From: Afipia sp. 1NLS2
Lineage (GTDB): Bacteria; Pseudomonadota; Alphaproteobacteria; Rhizobiales; Xanthobacteraceae
Direction: 5' to 3'
NCBI RefSeq assembly: GCF_000178995.1
Contig: NZ_ADVZ01000004.1
Span: forward strand, 1-64,000
Length of the DNA stretch: 64,000 nt
Each line of letters opens with the position of its first letter. Within the stretch, counting starts at the first letter, position 1. The position numbers and the translations under genes were made by a program. Shown here one piece after another: positions 61,606 to 64,000 of the stretch. The notes beneath the pieces are model-generated. The model was not told the origin of the DNA. It saw only the letters and a program-made list of their open reading frames with translations, and made no database searches.

Positions 61606-64000
61606 CTAGGCCGCCCGGCCATGATCCCGGGCGGCCTTTTTATGTGTGCGTTTGACCGTGGCTTCGCGCGCCGCGACCGGAAGGGTAGCGAACAGCTCGC
61701 TGAGGGGCAATTCGGCGCGGGTTGCGCCGTTCACATGAAATCCGTCGATTTTGACAACGCCTTCGATGGCTCCGTTCGGCCATGTGCGGCCCCCGTCAGT
61801 GAATGGCGCAAACCATCGCCTCGCCGCGACGATCACTGCTTCCTTGCGGTGAACACGCGCGAACGCGATGACGTAATCGCGATGTGGGCCGGTGACCTCC
61901 AGCGGCAGATAACTGCCGTTCCCGAACACATCGGGATGAGCGTTGCGCAATGCCAATAGATGCCGGGTCCATGCGAGTTTGATGCGGCCATCGGTGACAT
62001 GGGCAATCAGTTCGCTCCAGCGCGGCTCCGTTGCGACGTCCGCAAGCGCCGTTTCGCGCGCCTTGAAATCGACGGGGCGGCGGTTGTCGGGATCGACGAG
62101 AGAGTAATCCCAGAATTCCGTGCCCTGATAGAAGTCCGGCACGCCCGGCATCATCGCCTTGAGCGTGAGTTGCGACAGCGAGTTGAGAATGCCGATCAGC
62201 GATACGCGCCGGGCAAAGGAATCGATCGACGGCAGGAATTCGGGTGATTGGCCCGCATCGAGAATCCGCTCCAGAAAAATCTCCACGCCACGTTCGTAGG
62301 CGGGTTGCGGATTGAGCCAGCTTGTTTCGGCCTTCGCCTCGCGCGCCGCTTTGATCGCGTAGGCTTTCATGCGGGCGAGAAAGTCGGCATCGATGGTTTG
62401 CGGCCATGCGCCGATCAGAGCCTGATAAAGCATGTATTCGAAGGCGGGCGAGGGCGCGCGCATGTTGCCCTCAGTAACAATGTGGCGGGCGTTGAACGAT
62501 TTCCAGCGCCCGACAAGGCTTGCCCATTCTCCAGCCAGCTCCGACAGCACAAGGAGGCGAGCACGGGCATCCTCGCCGCGCTTGGTGTCGTGCGTGGCCG
62601 TTGCCGTCATGCCGTGAGGTGAATCCTTGGCACGCGCCTGCATGGCGTCGTGAAACGTTTTCACGGGAAGCGAGGTCGCGGCGGCATCGCCGCCGACCTC
62701 GTTCAGCGCGAGCAACCGGTGGTAGCGGTAGAAGGCGGTGTCCTCCAGCGACTTCGCCATCATCGGCCCGGTGAACTGCTGCACCTTCAACGCAAAGCGC
62801 CGGACGCGGTTTCGGCCATGGGTGGCTCGACGGGTCGCGCGCTCCGGCGCGACAAGGTCGAGCGTAAGGACATCTTGCAGGAAATCGAAAATGCCCTCAT
62901 TGGCCCCGAACCAGTCGGCTCTCGCCTTCTCAATGGTGTCCGCGATCACCGCGCGGTCGTTCGGTGCAGGGCCGCCCGCCGTGATGTAGGTGCGATAGAC
63001 CGGAAAATGCAGCACATACAATTCCAGCGCCTGCCGCAGGCTGTCTGCGGAAAAATCGCGGGTCGCGTAGTGGCCGCCGGCGATGCGCGCCAGAAGCCGC
63101 GCCAGCACGGTGAATTCGCTCGCGAGTAGCGTTTCCATCACGCGCTGCTTGGCGGCCCGCAGCACGGGATCAAAACTCGGCGCGATGTTGCTCGCCTGCC
63201 GCCATGTCTCGTCGAGTGTGTCGAGGCCGTTATTGTCCAGCAGGACACGGGAGATCAGGTTGAGCCATTCATAGCCGGTGGTGCCCTGCATGCCCGCGAA
63301 TTTCGGCAGGCTTTCGCCTTCGCCGAGAATCTTTTCCATCACCAGATAGAACGGCTCGCGGGTTTCTCCCTGCGCTTCCCGGATCAACCGCAGCAGGCGC
63401 TGGCAATATTGCGCGGGGTCGCGAAGCCCATCGATGTGATCGAGGCGAATGCCTTGCAATTTGCCTTCGGCCACCAGCCGCCGGACAAGAGCGTGAATAG
63501 CCTTGAATGTCTGGAGATTTTCAACCCGCAATCCGGCGAGCGTATTGATGTCGAAGAAGCGGCGATAGTTGATCTCGCTGGTCGCAAGCCGCCAGTGGCC
63601 GAGCCTGTAGTGCTGCCGTTCGAGGAGATAGTGCAATGCTTTTGTTTGCGCTTCGCGCCCTTTGCCCGCACGGTAGGCGCCGAGGCCGCGCGTGATGATC
63701 GCGTCCGCGCCATCGATGGCGCGCAACGCAGCCTTGAAGGCGGGCGCTTCCAGGCGATTGGGGCGGCGCAAACCGGTATAGCGCGTGGCCAGATCGAGAA
63801 TGGCGCGTCCGGCAACATCGTGTTCGGCTTGCGCTTCGCCGACGATGACGCGCAGGATCTCGCTGTAACGTTCAGGTGCGATGGGAAGCCGGTGTTCGTA
63901 GTACCAGGCGGAGAAGCTGCCTTCCTTAGCGTCGTAGCGCAGTTCGATCTCGCCGCCATCCAGCGCCTTGCCGTAAGAGGTGCCGAGGATCGGCAGCAGC
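61606..64000 (-). CDS. treY: Maltooligosyl trehalose synthase, 5-prime end outside window
   Basis: 797 residues of a TreY-type glycoside hydrolase family 13 enzyme; the frame is still open at the window edge and the missing N-terminus would be the first 100 or so residues. It rearranges the end of a maltodextrin to a trehalose linkage in the cytoplasm, the first step of the TreY/TreZ trehalose route. Motifs are GIRLDHIDGLRDP (nucleophile Asp region), VMEKILGEGE (acid/base Glu), TATHDTKRGEDARARL and MPGVPDFYQGTEFWDYSLVDPDNRRPVD. The treZ and glgX partners are probably to the right. The last codons coincide with a GC-rich inverted repeat (61609-61636). Confidence 0.92.
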   Translation of the reverse strand, partial: LLPILGTSYGKALDGGEIELRYDAKEGSFSAWYYEHRLPIAPERYSEILRVIVGEAQAEHDVAGRAILDLATRYTGLRRPNRLEAPAFKAALRAIDGADAIITRGLGAYRAGKGREAQTKALHYLLERQHYRLGHWRLATSEINYRRFFDINTLAGLRVENLQTFKAIHALVRRLVAEGKLQGIRLDHIDGLRDPAQYCQRLLRLIREAQGETREPFYLVMEKILGEGESLPKFAGMQGTTGYEWLNLISRVLLDNNGLDTLDETWRQASNIAPSFDPVLRAAKQRVMETLLASEFTVLARLLARIAGGHYATRDFSADSLRQALELYVLHFPVYRTYITAGGPAPNDRAVIADTIEKARADWFGANEGIFDFLQDVLTLDLVAPERATRRATHGRNRVRRFALKVQQFTGPMMAKSLEDTAFYRYHRLLALNEVGGDAAATSLPVKTFHDAMQARAKDSPHGMTATATHDTKRGEDARARLLVLSELAGEWASLVGRWKSFNARHIVTEGNMRAPSPAFEYMLYQALIGAWPQTIDADFLARMKAYAIKAAREAKAETSWLNPQPAYERGVEIFLERILDAGQSPEFLPSIDSFARRVSLIGILNSLSQLTLKAMMPGVPDFYQGTEFWDYSLVDPDNRRPVDFKARETALADVATEPRWSELIAHVTDGRIKLAWTRHLLALRNAHPDVFGNGSYLPLEVTGPHRDYVIAFARVHRKEAVIVAARRWFAPFTDGGRTWPNGAIEGVVKIDGFHVNGATRAELPLSELFATLPVAAREATVKRTHKKAARDHGRAA

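Noticed and set aside
61609-61636. GGCCGCCCGG/CCGGGCGGCC inverted repeat followed by TTTTT on the plus strand
   Set aside because: Looks like an intrinsic terminator, but it lies inside the last codons of treY on the minus strand and no plus-strand gene precedes it.
1-64000. tRNA, rRNA, CRISPR, insertion sequences, phage genes
   Set aside because: Intergenic regions were read for these; none showed a cloverleaf, repeat-spacer pattern, transposase or integrase. Short RNAs without strong structure could be missed by eye.

Overview
The window comes from a high-GC alphaproteobacterium. Gene content and protein style (many ABC importers tied to CoA-thioester catabolism, SorAB, PrpDCB, two DUF202 proteins, a treY gene) suggest the Bradyrhizobium/Afipia/Rhodopseudomonas group (Nitrobacteraceae). 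That placement is an inference from protein resemblance, not a phylogeny. No rRNA, tRNA, CRISPR array, insertion sequence, phage gene or plasmid gene was recognised. The window reads as ordinary chromosome dominated by catabolic and transport operons.

Layout. 1-1.4 kb: the end of a serine/alanine-glyoxylate aminotransferase gene and a ketopantoate-reductase-like gene. 1.4-2.3 kb: an AT-richer gap with hairpins. 2.3-9.3 kb: the most unusual block. It runs TusA-like protein, DsrE-like protein, small membrane protein, unknown exported anchored protein, a PhnD/PhnE/PhnC-type importer, then a protein fusing a TusA-like domain to the zinc-containing catalytic half of MetE. 9.6-11.7 kb: panD, an EamA transporter and two DUF202 membrane proteins.

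11.9-24 kb: a divergent LysR regulator and a long operon with 3-hydroxyacyl-CoA dehydrogenase, thiolase, two sister substrate-binding proteins, a glutaryl-CoA-dehydrogenase-like enzyme, an NDP-forming acyl-CoA synthetase, enoyl-CoA hydratase, ABC ATPase and permease. Together these could import a dicarboxylate such as glutarate and carry it to acetyl-CoA. 24.3-35.1 kb: a second CoA-based operon with two IclR regulators, a class III CoA-transferase, a crotonase lacking both usual glutamates, an acyl-CoA ligase, a CoA-transferase-fold pair lacking the catalytic glutamate, and a Pot-type ABC importer. 35.1-44.3 kb: a membrane TAXI protein, a second ketopantoate-reductase-like gene, two sister FAD oxidoreductases around a GntR regulator, and a third SBP/ATPase/permease importer.

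44.5-51.1 kb: a large exported protein, a diguanylate cyclase, MFS and AEC transporters, and an alpha/beta hydrolase of the haloacetate dehalogenase type. 51.4-56.8 kb: LysR, thioesterase and the methylcitrate genes prpD-prpC-prpB. 56.9-64 kb: two small membrane proteins, an aldehyde dehydrogenase, the sulfite dehydrogenase pair sorA-sorB with striking palindromes in its leader, a PHA-system protein and treY, which runs off the right edge.

The best candidate for an undescribed system is the 2.3-9.3 kb block. Its logic (two sulfur-carrier-like domains, a DsrE-like protein, a dedicated importer and a methyl-transfer zinc site) suggests uptake of a methylated or sulfur-containing small molecule coupled to a persulfide or methyl relay. 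The substrate cannot be read from sequence.
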